The notes beneath the pieces were generated by a model that saw nothing but the letters and a program-made list of their open reading frames with translations, was not told where the DNA came from and did not search any database. A program made the translations under genes and the position numbers. DNA of 64,000 bases from an uncultured Synergistales bacterium. GTDB lineage: Bacteria; Synergistota; Synergistia; Synergistales; Aminobacteriaceae. The DNA lies in the NCBI GenBank assembly GCA_905235735.1, contig CAJOMU010000001.1:1-64000 (forward strand). Direction: 5' to 3'. This document shows, piece after piece, positions 34,531 through 45,825 of this stretch (positions within the stretch are counted from its first letter, which is position 1; each line of letters starts with the position of its first letter).

Positions 34531-35619
34531 TTAAGCGGCAAATTTCATGTTATTTCCATTTATAAACGTATATGCACTAAGTAATTCTACCCCCCCCCCA
34601 TTATGCAATAATACTGACTGTTCTGACATTATTAATTTCAGAGGGACAATATACTTGTAGGCGTGAAGATCAATGCTTTGAGATCTTTTATCGTGATACA
34701 GGAAATATTCTGAATTATGATGACTGATTGCGTAAACAGCATCTCCGCGTTTGAATTTCTTGCTGAAATATTCATTGTAGGATTTCGTTACATAATGATT
34801 CATCTGGATTGGAAGGTCATCAATAGGTACATTGTGAATGCCTTGTAGGATTAATTTTCCGAAGCAGTTCACTGGAGGAAGCATGACATTTCTGTGCCCT
34901 CCCCACATAAGATGCATGTATCCGTTCTTCCTGTAAGTTACATCAAGATCATACGCAGTGTTGAATATCATTTTACCTGTCGTGTAATATTTTTTCCAGC
35001 AAACTTTAAAGTCCTCAACTACGAGACCGTTAATATCCCTGTCGATTAATCCTGATGCACCGAAGAACCGCCAGTAGATTAACAGTGAGGGACGATTCTC
35101 AAATTGCGTCATGAATTCACCGATCGTGTCTGTAGAGTTCGGGATGATGAATTCGTCTATGTCAATGAATGCTAACCAGTTCGTATTGTCTCTGAATTTA
35201 TTGAAGCAATCCTGATACGCTGACATTTGTCCCTGCGGAATAGGCCAATCGATTAGCGTAACATCACCTGCGTCTATATATGGAGCAAGAATCTCAAGAT
35301 AGTTATCCGACGAAAAATTATTGTAGAGGTAAAAATGTTCAATGCCAATTATCTTGTGAAATTCAATCCATTCTTTAAGATAGCATCCTTCATCCTTGAA
35401 TATTGCGCAAATTGAGACGTAATATTTCTTGCGTATGATATTTCTAGGACGGAAAATTCTCATGAGCAGCCTATAATACGGAGTCATTATTAACGCCTTA
35501 ACATAATTGATGAAATATCTGTATCTTGCAATTGGACGATCAAATAACACGTACTTGCTTTCTCTAATTTCTCCGGGTAAGAAGAAACTTAAGACACTCT
35601 CTATAATTTTGCGAATCAT
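34531..35619 (-). CDS. GT92-like glycosyltransferase with a slippage-prone G10 tract
   Basis: This 362-residue GT-A fold glycosyltransferase has AIFKDEGCYLKEWIEFHKI near residue 73, EHFYLYNNFSSDNY, the metal-binding FIDIDEFI near 155, and MWGGHRNVML further on. A run of ten G on the coding strand (34599-34590 in window numbering) encodes Gly-Gly-Gly about 20 residues before the end. With ten G the frame reaches the stop at 34531. Nine G gives TAG at once and eleven G gives a stop after a few codons. The acceptor glycan is unknown. AAAGGA lies before the ATG. Confidence 0.82.
   Translation of the reverse strand: MIRKIIESVLSFFLPGEIRESKYVLFDRPIARYRYFINYVKALIMTPYYRLLMRIFRPRNIIRKKYYVSICAIFKDEGCYLKEWIEFHKIIGIEHFYLYNNFSSDNYLEILAPYIDAGDVTLIDWPIPQGQMSAYQDCFNKFRDNTNWLAFIDIDEFIIPNSTDTIGEFMTQFENRPSLLIYWRFFGASGLIDRDINGLVVEDFKVCWKKYYTTGKMIFNTAYDLDVTYRKNGYMHLMWGGHRNVMLPPVNCFGKLILQGIHNVPIDDLPIQMNHYVTKSYNEYFSKKFKRGDAVYAISHHNSEYFLYHDKRSQSIDLHAYKYIVPLKLIMSEQSVLLHNGGGVELLSAYTFINGNNMKFAA
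34590..34599 (-). repeat. Homopolymeric G10 tract inside a glycosyltransferase gene
   Basis: Ten consecutive C on the plus strand (G on the coding strand) lie near the 3' end of the gene. Tracts of this length slip readily, and both one-base changes truncate the protein by about 15-20 residues. Confidence 0.9.
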
Positions 35620-35636
35620 TTGTCATAATCCTTTCA

Positions 35637-35681
35637 CTAATTCGGAATATTCCAGTGCGTTAATATTCCGATAGTCTTCAT
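35637..35681 (-). pseudogene. 14-codon reading frame resembling the start of a pyruvyl transferase
   Basis: A reading frame of 14 codons, MKTIGILTHWNIPN, then TAG, sits behind a strong AAGGAG and 17 bp before the GT92-like gene. The sequence resembles the extreme N-terminus of polysaccharide pyruvyl transferases, which commonly start with a KKIGILT-type strand followed by NYG. The rest of such a gene is missing. It may be a relic left by a deletion or a translated leader peptide. Both readings are inference. Confidence 0.45.
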
Positions 35682-35775
35682 GAATTTTTTCTCCTTATCA
35701 TTTATTGCAACAAAGATTTAAACATTAATTGAATGTGAATATTATAACAGCAACAACAGAATGCTTCCTGAAAAA

Positions 35776-37134
35776 TTAATTTCTCAGACTGTGAATCGGT
35801 GCAGGTATTCTTCCTCCTCTTGCAATGAACTCATGAGCACTTTCACTTTTCACATTCATCACAGGTGCACTCCCTAATAACCCTCCGAACTCTACAGTGT
35901 CGCCTGCCTTCTTTCCCGGAGCAGGAATGATTCGCACTGCTGTAGTCTTCGAGTTGATTACGCCTATCGCTGCCTCATCTGCAATTATCGCCGAAATTGT
36001 ATCTGCACTCGTATCACCAGGAATCGCAATCATGTCCAGTCCAACGGAACATACGCAGGTCATGGCCTCTAACTTATCGAGAGTGAGTGAACCTTCATTG
36101 ACTGCCGCAACCATACCTTCATCTTCACTGACTGGAATGAATGCACCTGATAATCCTCCTACATGACCTGAAGCCATAACTCCGCCCTTCTTCACTGCAT
36201 CATTCAGCAATGCAAGTGCCGCTGTCGTTCCGTGTGTACCGCAGACCTCAAGCCCCATTTCCTCAAGTATACGCGCAACTGAATCACCCTGTGCAGGTGT
36301 TGGAGCAAGTGATAGGTCAACGATTCCGAAGGGAACATTAAGACGTTCGGAAGCAGCATGAGCTACAACCTGACCCATTCGAGTTATTCTGAAGGCTGTG
36401 CGTTTAATCGTCTCAGCAAGAACATCAAAGCTCTCACCTTTCACATCTTTCAATGCACGGTACACAACTCCCGGCCCAGATACGCCGACATTGATGACAC
36501 ATTCAGATTCGCCTTCACCGTGAAAAGCTCCGGCCATGAATGGATTATCCTCAACTGCATTCGCGAAGACCACCAGCTTTGCACATCCAATGCCGTCATT
36601 TTTAGCTGTGAGTTCGGAAGTGCGTTTTATGATTCGTCCCATTATTGCAACTGCGTCCATGTTTATGCCTGCCCGTGTAGTTGCGACATTCACACTTGAA
36701 CATACAAGCTCAGTTGATGATAACGTCTCTGGGATTGAATTGATGAGACGCAAATCCGAATTCGTGAATCCCTTCTGAACCATTGATGAGAATCCTCCGA
36801 TGAAATTCACTCCGCATGTCTTCGCTGAATCATCAAGCGCATGGCCAATCACGGAATAATCTTCACTCTCACATGATGCCGCAATGTTCGCTATGGGTGT
36901 TACTGATATTCTCTTATTAATGATAGGAATTCCGTACTCGCGTTCAATTTCATTCCCAACTTCTACAAGATGTTCTGCCTTCATGCATATCTTGTCGTAA
37001 ATCTTCCTTGCACATGTCTTTATGTCCGAGTGTGCACAGTCATAAAGAGAAATTCCGAGAGTGATAGTTCTGATGTCGAGGTGCTGATGATCTATCATGC
37101 TGACCGTCTGCATTATGTCTGAGATATTTAGCAT
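35776..37134 (-). CDS. PFL family protein (UPF0210/DUF711)
   Basis: This 452-residue conserved protein is of the UPF0210 family, distantly related to pyruvate-formate-lyase-like folds, with no settled activity. Typical stretches are [20 protein letters not shown] near the N-terminus, [20 protein letters not shown] near 165 and [20 protein letters not shown] near 215. It ends 6 bp from the ACT-domain gene start side, forming the widespread two-gene unit ACT protein - UPF0210. The length is typical. Confidence 0.88.
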   Translation of the reverse strand: MLNISDIMQTVSMIDHQHLDIRTITLGISLYDCAHSDIKTCARKIYDKICMKAEHLVEVGNEIEREYGIPIINKRISVTPIANIAASCESEDYSVIGHALDDSAKTCGVNFIGGFSSMVQKGFTNSDLRLINSIPETLSSTELVCSSVNVATTRAGINMDAVAIMGRIIKRTSELTAKNDGIGCAKLVVFANAVEDNPFMAGAFHGEGESECVINVGVSGPGVVYRALKDVKGESFDVLAETIKRTAFRITRMGQVVAHAASERLNVPFGIVDLSLAPTPAQGDSVARILEEMGLEVCGTHGTTAALALLNDAVKKGGVMASGHVGGLSGAFIPVSEDEGMVAAVNEGSLTLDKLEAMTCVCSVGLDMIAIPGDTSADTISAIIADEAAIGVINSKTTAVRIIPAPGKKAGDTVEFGGLLGSAPVMNVKSESAHEFIARGGRIPAPIHSLRN

Positions 37135-37140
37135 GATGAT

Positions 37141-37410
37141 TTATACCTTGTGCATTGCGTCGAAAATATCCGTGCGCTGAATGTGAATAGTGAGCTGTTC
37201 TGATTCACCGCGTTCTATGATTGCCGAGCGTATTTCGTCGAATGTATGAGTTGATGTTGATGTATCAACGAGCAATGTCATGGTGAATATTCCCTGCATG
37301 ACTGTCTGATTTAAATCGAGAATGTTCACGCCCATGTCAGAGAGGAGAGTACAAACGCTTGCGATGATTCCTACTCTGTCATGAGCTGATACCGTCATAA
37401 TAGCTTTCAT
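37141..37410 (-). CDS. ACT domain protein (UPF0237)
   Basis: This 89-residue single ACT domain is a small-molecule sensor fold. It starts MKAIMTVSAHDRVGIIASVC, and the DRVGI turn is the ligand-contact motif. The start at 37410 has AAGGAG upstream. A longer reading to 37488 would run into the region shared with the divergent thrC start. It is coupled to the UPF0210 gene, the usual partner. The ligand is not known, and the location next to threonine genes hints at amino-acid sensing. Confidence 0.88.
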   Translation of the reverse strand: MKAIMTVSAHDRVGIIASVCTLLSDMGVNILDLNQTVMQGIFTMTLLVDTSTSTHTFDEIRSAIIERGESEQLTIHIQRTDIFDAMHKV

Positions 37411-37489
37411 GATGAATAAATCTCCTTTTATGAACTCGTGATAGTGTATTATATCAGCGCAAAATAACCAAACAGGAGGCATAATCATA

Positions 37490-38533
37490 ATGGGAGTACT
37501 GAAACATTACCGTGAACTTTTACCCGTAACAGACGCAACACCAATCGTGAATCTCGAAGAAGGAATGACACCTTTAATCCCTCTTCCAATAATCAACAAG
37601 AGGCTCGGAATAAATCTTTACGGAAAATTTGAAGGCTGCAATCCTTCAGGATCATTCAAAGATAGAGGAATGGTTCTCGCGGTCGCAAAAGCACTCGAAG
37701 AAGGTAAACGTGCAGTCATTTGCGCATCAACAGGCAATACTTCAGCATCAGCGGCAGCATATGCAGCTTCACAGGGCATACCGTGTTTCGTATTACTGCC
37801 TGCGGGAAAGGTAGCGTTAGGGAAACTTGCACAGGCATTGATGTACGGAGCAAAGGTTATCGCAGTCAAAGGGAATTTCGACAGAGCACTTGAACTCGCT
37901 CGTGAAGGAGCAGAGAAAACAGGCTGTGCAATGGTGAACAGTGTGAATCCGTATCGTTTAATCGGACAGCGTTCAGGAGCATGGGAGATATGCGATGTAT
38001 TAGGAAAAGCACCGGACTGGCATGCAATCCCTGTAGGCAATGCAGGAAATATATCAGCATATTGGGCAGGCTACAATGAATATCAGAAGCTCGGCAAAAT
38101 TGATTCGCTTCCCCGAATGATGGGTTTTCAGGCGGCAGGTGCAGCACCTCTCGTAACGAATCAGCCCTGTCCAAACCCTGAGACAATCGCAACAGCAATA
38201 CGAATCGGAAATCCAGTTAGTGCACACTTAGCACGTGCGGCAGTTAGTGAGTCGCATGGTGAATTCAATTCCGTAACTGATGATGAAATTCTTGAAGCTC
38301 AGAGATTACTTGCATCTGAAGGAGGAGTTTTCGCAGAGCCTGCATCATGTGCACCACTTGCGGGATTGATGAAGCTGAAACGTGAGGGAAGACTGCCAGA
38401 AGGAATAACAGTAACGATGATACTCACAGGAAACGGACTTAAAGACCCCGATACGGCCATGTCGCAAGTCGGAAAGCCAATAGAGATTAATGATACACTC
38501 GAAGAATTAATGCGGGTGCTTGAGTCGAAATGA
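37490..38533 (+). CDS. thrC: Threonine synthase
   Basis: This 347-residue PLP-dependent enzyme converts O-phosphohomoserine to threonine. The PLP lysine lies in NPSGSFKDRGM near residue 55, followed by CASTGNTSASAAAYAASQG near 80-98 and the phosphate-binding GNAGNISAYW near 180. The length fits the short bacterial class. AGGAGG lies before the ATG. It overlaps thrB by 4 bp (ATGA), so the last two steps of threonine synthesis are coupled. Confidence 0.95.
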   Translation: MGVLKHYRELLPVTDATPIVNLEEGMTPLIPLPIINKRLGINLYGKFEGCNPSGSFKDRGMVLAVAKALEEGKRAVICASTGNTSASAAAYAASQGIPCFVLLPAGKVALGKLAQALMYGAKVIAVKGNFDRALELAREGAEKTGCAMVNSVNPYRLIGQRSGAWEICDVLGKAPDWHAIPVGNAGNISAYWAGYNEYQKLGKIDSLPRMMGFQAAGAAPLVTNQPCPNPETIATAIRIGNPVSAHLARAAVSESHGEFNSVTDDEILEAQRLLASEGGVFAEPASCAPLAGLMKLKREGRLPEGITVTMILTGNGLKDPDTAMSQVGKPIEINDTLEELMRVLESK

Positions 38534-39444
38534 TACGTCTGAAAGTTCCTGCTACAACTGCAAACTTAGGTTCAGGTTTCGACACTCTGGGAATGGCATT
38601 AACACTCTACAATATATTCACGGTCAAAGAGATTTTGCCTGAAGGAGAATACACGTGCGAAGTATCTGGTGAAGGCATTGATGAACTCAAAGATGCGAGA
38701 AAGAATATGCTTGTTACGAGCTACATCAAGGCATGTAATGAATGGAACGTACCTGTAAAAGGATTTGCATTCGAGAGCTGTAATGCAGTGCCGTTGAATC
38801 GCGGACTAGGAAGTTCATCTACTGCTGTAGTTGCAGGTGTAGTTCTCGCAAATGTTCTGTCTGGTCTGAATCTTCCTGAAGCTGAATTACTGCGAGTGAT
38901 GACGAAGATAGAAGGACATCCTGATAATGTAGTTCCGTGTTACATCGGAGGCATGACGGTTTCATGCTGGGACGGAGAATCATTGCGTTATGTCCGGCTT
39001 CCTGCACTACCCGATGACCTGAATGTTATCGCCGCAGTCCCAGACTTTGAAGTTCACACTGAAGACGCAAGAAGGATTCTTCCTGAGAGTGTTCCGTTCC
39101 GTGATGCAGTGTTCAATGTCAGTCATGCGAGTATCTTATGTGCTGCATGGGCAATGGGACGCTGGGATTTGCTTCGTGTTGGAATGGAGGACAGACTTCA
39201 TCAGCCGCATAGAGCGAAACTGTTTCCTGGTTCAACTGGTGAGAAATTCTTCAGTGAGATTGCAAATCACCCTGACTGCGTTGCGACTGCAATATCTGGT
39301 TCAGGCCCTACAATGATAGCTATCGTTCATGGCCTTGCGGGTAAATTATCTCAGGCGATGTGCAGAATATTCACGGACGGAGGAGCTGCATCACATTTCT
39401 TCGTTCTGAACTGTTCATCATATGGAACGGTCATAGAAGCATAA
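38530..39444 (+). CDS. thrB: Homoserine kinase
   Basis: This 304-residue GHMP kinase phosphorylates homoserine for ThrC. Motif 1 is PATTANLGSGFDTLGMAL, motif 2 is LNRGLGSSSTAVVAGVVLAN near 95, and motif 3 is ATAISGSGPTMIA near 257. The length is normal. The start overlaps the stop of thrC, and a bidirectional hairpin follows. Confidence 0.95.
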   Translation: MIRLKVPATTANLGSGFDTLGMALTLYNIFTVKEILPEGEYTCEVSGEGIDELKDARKNMLVTSYIKACNEWNVPVKGFAFESCNAVPLNRGLGSSSTAVVAGVVLANVLSGLNLPEAELLRVMTKIEGHPDNVVPCYIGGMTVSCWDGESLRYVRLPALPDDLNVIAAVPDFEVHTEDARRILPESVPFRDAVFNVSHASILCAAWAMGRWDLLRVGMEDRLHQPHRAKLFPGSTGEKFFSEIANHPDCVATAISGSGPTMIAIVHGLAGKLSQAMCRIFTDGGAASHFFVLNCSSYGTVIEA

Positions 39445-39450
39445 ACATAA

Positions 39451-39485
39451 AATCCCCCAGCCTTTTATGGTTGAGGGATTTATTC
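39451..39485. terminator. Bidirectional terminator after thrB
   Basis: AATCCCCCAGCC (39451-39462) pairs with GGTTGAGGGATT (39469-39480) with one mismatch or wobble. T-rich sequence follows on both strands. It separates thrB from the convergent exported-protein gene. Confidence 0.7.
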
Positions 39486-39491
39486 TGTCTC

Positions 39492-40019
39492 TCAGTCCCA
39501 CTTACTGTATGTATGTATCAATTGAATGAAACGACTGCTTATTGATGTTCCAGGTAACTTCTTTGACATCTCAGGGTTATACGTCAGTGTTATGGTCGTA
39601 TATCTGTCTGGTGTCCATACGTTTCGTAACATCAGTTTCTTTTTGTCGCGGGTACTTGCTGTTGGGGTCTCATGGCCTGAACCGTAAAACGCATTGTATG
39701 ATCTCCGAAGTGCATCATAGAAATTTGCATCTCTGTTCTTATCGCCGAGACTGAGAAGATATACTGCTTTTGATTTAAGGAGACTGTTCTTATAGAATCC
39801 GAACACGAAGATTGCGGGATAACCTTCAAACATACCTTCCATTGTTAAAGTCTCTTTTCTAGGAATTGTTGATTTTGCTCCGCTCCTCTCCATGCGTTTC
39901 TGAACACGTTCATACTTCAGTCCGAATTTAAGCGACATGAATGCGTCAGAACTGTTTGATGCGATTGCAGATGATGACATGCAGGCAAGAAGGATTAATG
40001 CGCATAAAAGTTTTCTCAT
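39492..40019 (-). CDS. Exported protein of unknown function
   Basis: This 175-residue protein has a Sec signal peptide (MRKLLCALILLACMSSSAIA). The mature part, rich in basic and aromatic residues (FGLKYERVQKRMERSG, YPAIFVFGFYKNSLL, then RRSYNAFYGSG), looks like a small periplasmic domain. I do not recognise a family. It lies downstream of the HicB-like gene by 12 bp on the same strand and may share its transcript. Confidence 0.6.
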   Translation of the reverse strand: MRKLLCALILLACMSSSAIASNSSDAFMSLKFGLKYERVQKRMERSGAKSTIPRKETLTMEGMFEGYPAIFVFGFYKNSLLKSKAVYLLSLGDKNRDANFYDALRRSYNAFYGSGHETPTASTRDKKKLMLRNVWTPDRYTTITLTYNPEMSKKLPGTSISSRFIQLIHTYSKWD

Positions 40020-40031
40020 TTTGTCAGTTCC

Positions 40032-40241
40032 TCATGCATACATCAATTTTCCAGATGGAACAGGAATCTCACGGCCTGTAATTTCAGCGGTCTCTATCCA
40101 TTCAGATATTATTATGCTCACGTTCTCTAATGCTTCTATCTCTGTCTCTCCGTCGGCCATGCATCCGGGCAGTTCTGGAACTTCTGCAATGAATCTGTTG
40201 TTTTCTTCAGACCAATATATTATCTTCTCGTACCTATCCAA
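40032..40241 (-). CDS. Orphan HicB-like antitoxin domain protein
   Basis: This 69-residue protein has the HicB signature: YWSEENNRFIAEVPELPGCMADGETEIEALENV, a partial RNase-H-like fold. The start is TTG at 40241 with GGGAGGA 7 nt upstream. HicB normally neutralises a HicA toxin of about 60 residues. No HicA-like frame was found on either side, and the C-terminal DNA-binding domain of longer HicB proteins is absent. It may be an orphan regulator or a remnant. Confidence 0.72.
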   Translation of the reverse strand: MDRYEKIIYWSEENNRFIAEVPELPGCMADGETEIEALENVSIIISEWIETAEITGREIPVPSGKLMYA

Positions 40242-40277
40242 TGATTTATCCTCCCATACTTAAATTTTCAATTCATA

Positions 40278-40628
40278 TCAGAACTCCCAGTCAAGATATT
40301 TCGCCGATTCTGCCTCATGTCCACTGCCATAACTGAAGAATGCCTTATACTGCCTTGATGAATGTCTTTTTATCCTCGCGTTCATTAGTTCGGCCTTCGC
40401 TATGACCTTATAGTTCTTATCACGAAATATCATAGTGCCTCCGAAATTCACGTTATATTTCGTTCTGTTTCTGATTGTTACATCAAGCGACCTGAAACTG
40501 TAACTTATACTGCTGAATGATAATCCCGATTTGCCTCTGATACTTCCGTCGCGTATTAACGCCTCAGAAATTCCGCAATACAGAATCAGAATCAGAATCG
40601 CAAAACATAATCTTCTCCTCATAATCAT
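40278..40628 (-). CDS. Exported protein of unknown function
   Basis: This protein has about 116 residues and a signal peptide (RRRLCFAILILILYCGISEA) that starts at ATG 40628, set by AGGAGG 6 nt upstream. The mature part has a beta-rich pattern (SYSFRSLDVTIRNRTKYNVNFGG), similar in style to FxLYD-type domains in which a residue strip supports extracellular beta-sandwich folds. This similarity is loose. The gene is divergent from the precorrin-2 dehydrogenase gene with about 70 bp between. Confidence 0.6.
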   Translation of the reverse strand: MIMRRRLCFAILILILYCGISEALIRDGSIRGKSGLSFSSISYSFRSLDVTIRNRTKYNVNFGGTMIFRDKNYKVIAKAELMNARIKRHSSRQYKAFFSYGSGHEAESAKYLDWEF

Positions 40629-40698
40629 AAACACCTCCTGAAAGTTATTGAATGTTATTATGATAACAAAAATTTTTTCACAAGGAGACTTCATCATC

Positions 40699-41187
40699 TT
40701 GCATAACGAATCTCGTCCTCCATTTTTCCCCATGATGATTAATATTCATGATAAGGATGTTCTCATCATCGGAGGAGGACATATAGCATCACGAAGAGCA
40801 AATACGTTACTGACATGCGGAGCTAAAGTTCATGCTGTGAGTCGTGATTTCATTGATGACTTTCCAGAATGCACAGAGAAAATAAAACGAGCGTTTGAAC
40901 CTGAAGATATAGATTCAAGATTCATATTTGTGATTGCCGCAACGGATTCAAGAGAGACCAACAAGTTCATTCATGACATCGCGAAGTCAAAAGGAATACC
41001 CGTTAATGTCTCTGATAATCAGAGTGAATGTGATTTCTTCTTCCCATCATTGATTGCACATCATAACGTTGCAGTCTCTGTGAACAGTGCAGGACTATCA
41101 ACTTCACTCACAAAAAGACTATCTGACAGACTAAGACGCGTATGGTCATCATGGGTTGAAGATGAAATGAATGAATCACTGTCATAG
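40699..41187 (+). CDS. Precorrin-2 dehydrogenase / siroheme synthase N-terminal domain protein
   Basis: This 162-residue protein contains the Met8/CysG-N type NAD-binding domain: DVLIIGGGHIASRRANTLL, then AATDSRETNKFI, NVSDNQSECDFFFPSLI and the helix of Ser-Ala-Gly-Leu-Ser-Thr. It would oxidise precorrin-2 to sirohydrochlorin on the way to siroheme or cobalamin. I chose the TTG at 40699, 11 nt after AAGGAG. The next methionines would cut into the strand before GGGHIA. No other tetrapyrrole gene is near. Confidence 0.82.
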   Translation: MHNESRPPFFPMMINIHDKDVLIIGGGHIASRRANTLLTCGAKVHAVSRDFIDDFPECTEKIKRAFEPEDIDSRFIFVIAATDSRETNKFIHDIAKSKGIPVNVSDNQSECDFFFPSLIAHHNVAVSVNSAGLSTSLTKRLSDRLRRVWSSWVEDEMNESLS

Positions 41188-41422
41188 TCTTTAAAAGTGC
41201 TGTGTTATAATAGCCCCAAATTTGCGGAGTATACGGCAGTTCTCACGGTCATTGAAGGCTATTGATTAGTGATTAGGTATTTCATGTGATACTGAATTAT
41301 GCTAGAATACTTATATTCAATGTTTGATTTAACAATTTGGTTTGAAAGGTATCATAAAAATTTAATATGTCGTAGCTAATCGTATATTTTAATTTTGCGG
41401 CGGCAGGTCGGGAGGAATATTT
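41188..41422. other. Intergenic region with promoter-like elements
   Basis: This region has no gene. TATAAT lies at about 41209-41214 without a good -35. TTTCAT-17 nt-TAGAAT (ending near 41316) is a second candidate promoter. I see no known structured RNA. The 190 bp between the first TATAAT and the ribosome site of the next gene are unexplained leader sequence. Confidence 0.4.
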
Positions 41423-44651
<3,229 letters not shown>

Positions 44652-44660
44652 GGCGATAAA

Positions 44661-45824
44661 ATGAGGACAGCAAAAATTCTTCTGGCATTAATGTTAGCGT
44701 TCACATCTTCAGTATGTCTTGCGTCTGAGGGTGTACCTGATCCTGATCCTAGTCCTGTTGATGGTTCATCGGGTCAGATGATGGCACGGATAGAGCAGGT
44801 AGTATACGGTTATGTAGCAAAGGGAGGACTAATCGAGAGGCTCGGAAAAGTTGAAGAAGACCTTTTTGGCCGCAGTCTTCCGGGAACGATAGCGGAGAGA
44901 CACGCGGCAATATTAACGTTCCTTGAGATTGGAACAGATGAACAGCCTTCGATGATGTTCAAGCTCGGCGTTGCTGAATGGGTAGTGAACAAAAGGATAC
45001 GAGCATCAGAATCAGCGACAAGAAGACTTGAAGACCTTGAAGTGAATCTCACAGGAGCATCAAGAAACGGAAATCCAATCGTAATGAGAGTAGAGAGCCT
45101 TCTTGCAACTCTCGTAATGGATCCTGTAGCCGCACGACCCGTACTGCTTCCCGGAAACACGGTAATGAAGTTCAGGTTTATGGATGAATTAAGCCCTGCA
45201 AAATCAAAGAAGGGTGATTATGTTCGTCTTGAACTTACGAATGATATTATCGTCAATCAATGTCTGGTTGCACCAGCAGGTTCATTGCTCATCACAGAAG
45301 TGCGTGATGTTAAACGACCGAGAATGTTCGGTATACCTGGCGAGGTGAGATTATCATTCAATGAATTAAGACCTCTTGGGCCTCAGAAGCCGCTTGTGTT
45401 CGTAGGGAAGGAATCGGAGAATGCAATCAAGGAAGCACGCAAGGCAGGCGATAGGGGAGAAGGAGCAGTAATAGGAGCAGGAGCAGTGAGCATAGCAGGA
45501 GCTGCATTGCTTGGCCCTGTTGGACTTGTAAGCGGGGTATTCATTCGTGGAAACTCGATAAAGATTCCGGCAGGTTCAGTTACATTCCTTCAGACATCAG
45601 GAGATATTGTTGTGTCAGCATACCCAATCCCATCGAGCATTCAGGTTACCGAGCCAGTGATTACGACACCGCAGCCTCAGAATGATTCATCATCAACGGG
45701 CACGTATAATAATCCTGAAAGAGATACGATAATCAAGGGAGATGTATTCAACAAGAATGCATACGGAGCGAATACACCTACAGGAGGAGACTTTGAACTT
45801 CCTCCAGAACAACAGGTAAGATAA
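44661..45824 (+). CDS. Exported protein of unknown function with a glycine-zipper segment
   Basis: This 387-residue protein has a signal peptide (RTAKILLALMLAFTSSVCLA). The N-terminal half is helical (IEQVVYGYVAKGGLIERLGKV). A beta domain near 165-260 (LPGNTVMKFRFMDEL) leads to a Gly/Ala-rich hydrophobic stretch near 270-300 (AVIGAGAVSIAGAALLGPVG), like a glycine zipper that could insert in a membrane. The tail is low-complexity. I do not recognise the family. It is likely in the pyrG transcript and is followed 1 bp later by another exported protein gene. Confidence 0.7.
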   Translation: MRTAKILLALMLAFTSSVCLASEGVPDPDPSPVDGSSGQMMARIEQVVYGYVAKGGLIERLGKVEEDLFGRSLPGTIAERHAAILTFLEIGTDEQPSMMFKLGVAEWVVNKRIRASESATRRLEDLEVNLTGASRNGNPIVMRVESLLATLVMDPVAARPVLLPGNTVMKFRFMDELSPAKSKKGDYVRLELTNDIIVNQCLVAPAGSLLITEVRDVKRPRMFGIPGEVRLSFNELRPLGPQKPLVFVGKESENAIKEARKAGDRGEGAVIGAGAVSIAGAALLGPVGLVSGVFIRGNSIKIPAGSVTFLQTSGDIVVSAYPIPSSIQVTEPVITTPQPQNDSSSTGTYNNPERDTIIKGDVFNKNAYGANTPTGGDFELPPEQQVR

Positions 45825-45825
45825 C

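Noticed and set aside
35776-38533. Horizontal transfer of the PFL/ACT and threonine genes
   Set aside because: Codon style and gene order look ordinary, and the ACT-UPF0210 pair and thrC-thrB pair are widespread arrangements.
41188-41422. A structured RNA (6S, SRP or riboswitch) in the gap before the LysM peptidase
   Set aside because: I could not find the conserved core of any known RNA or a convincing long stem. Only promoter-like elements are supported.
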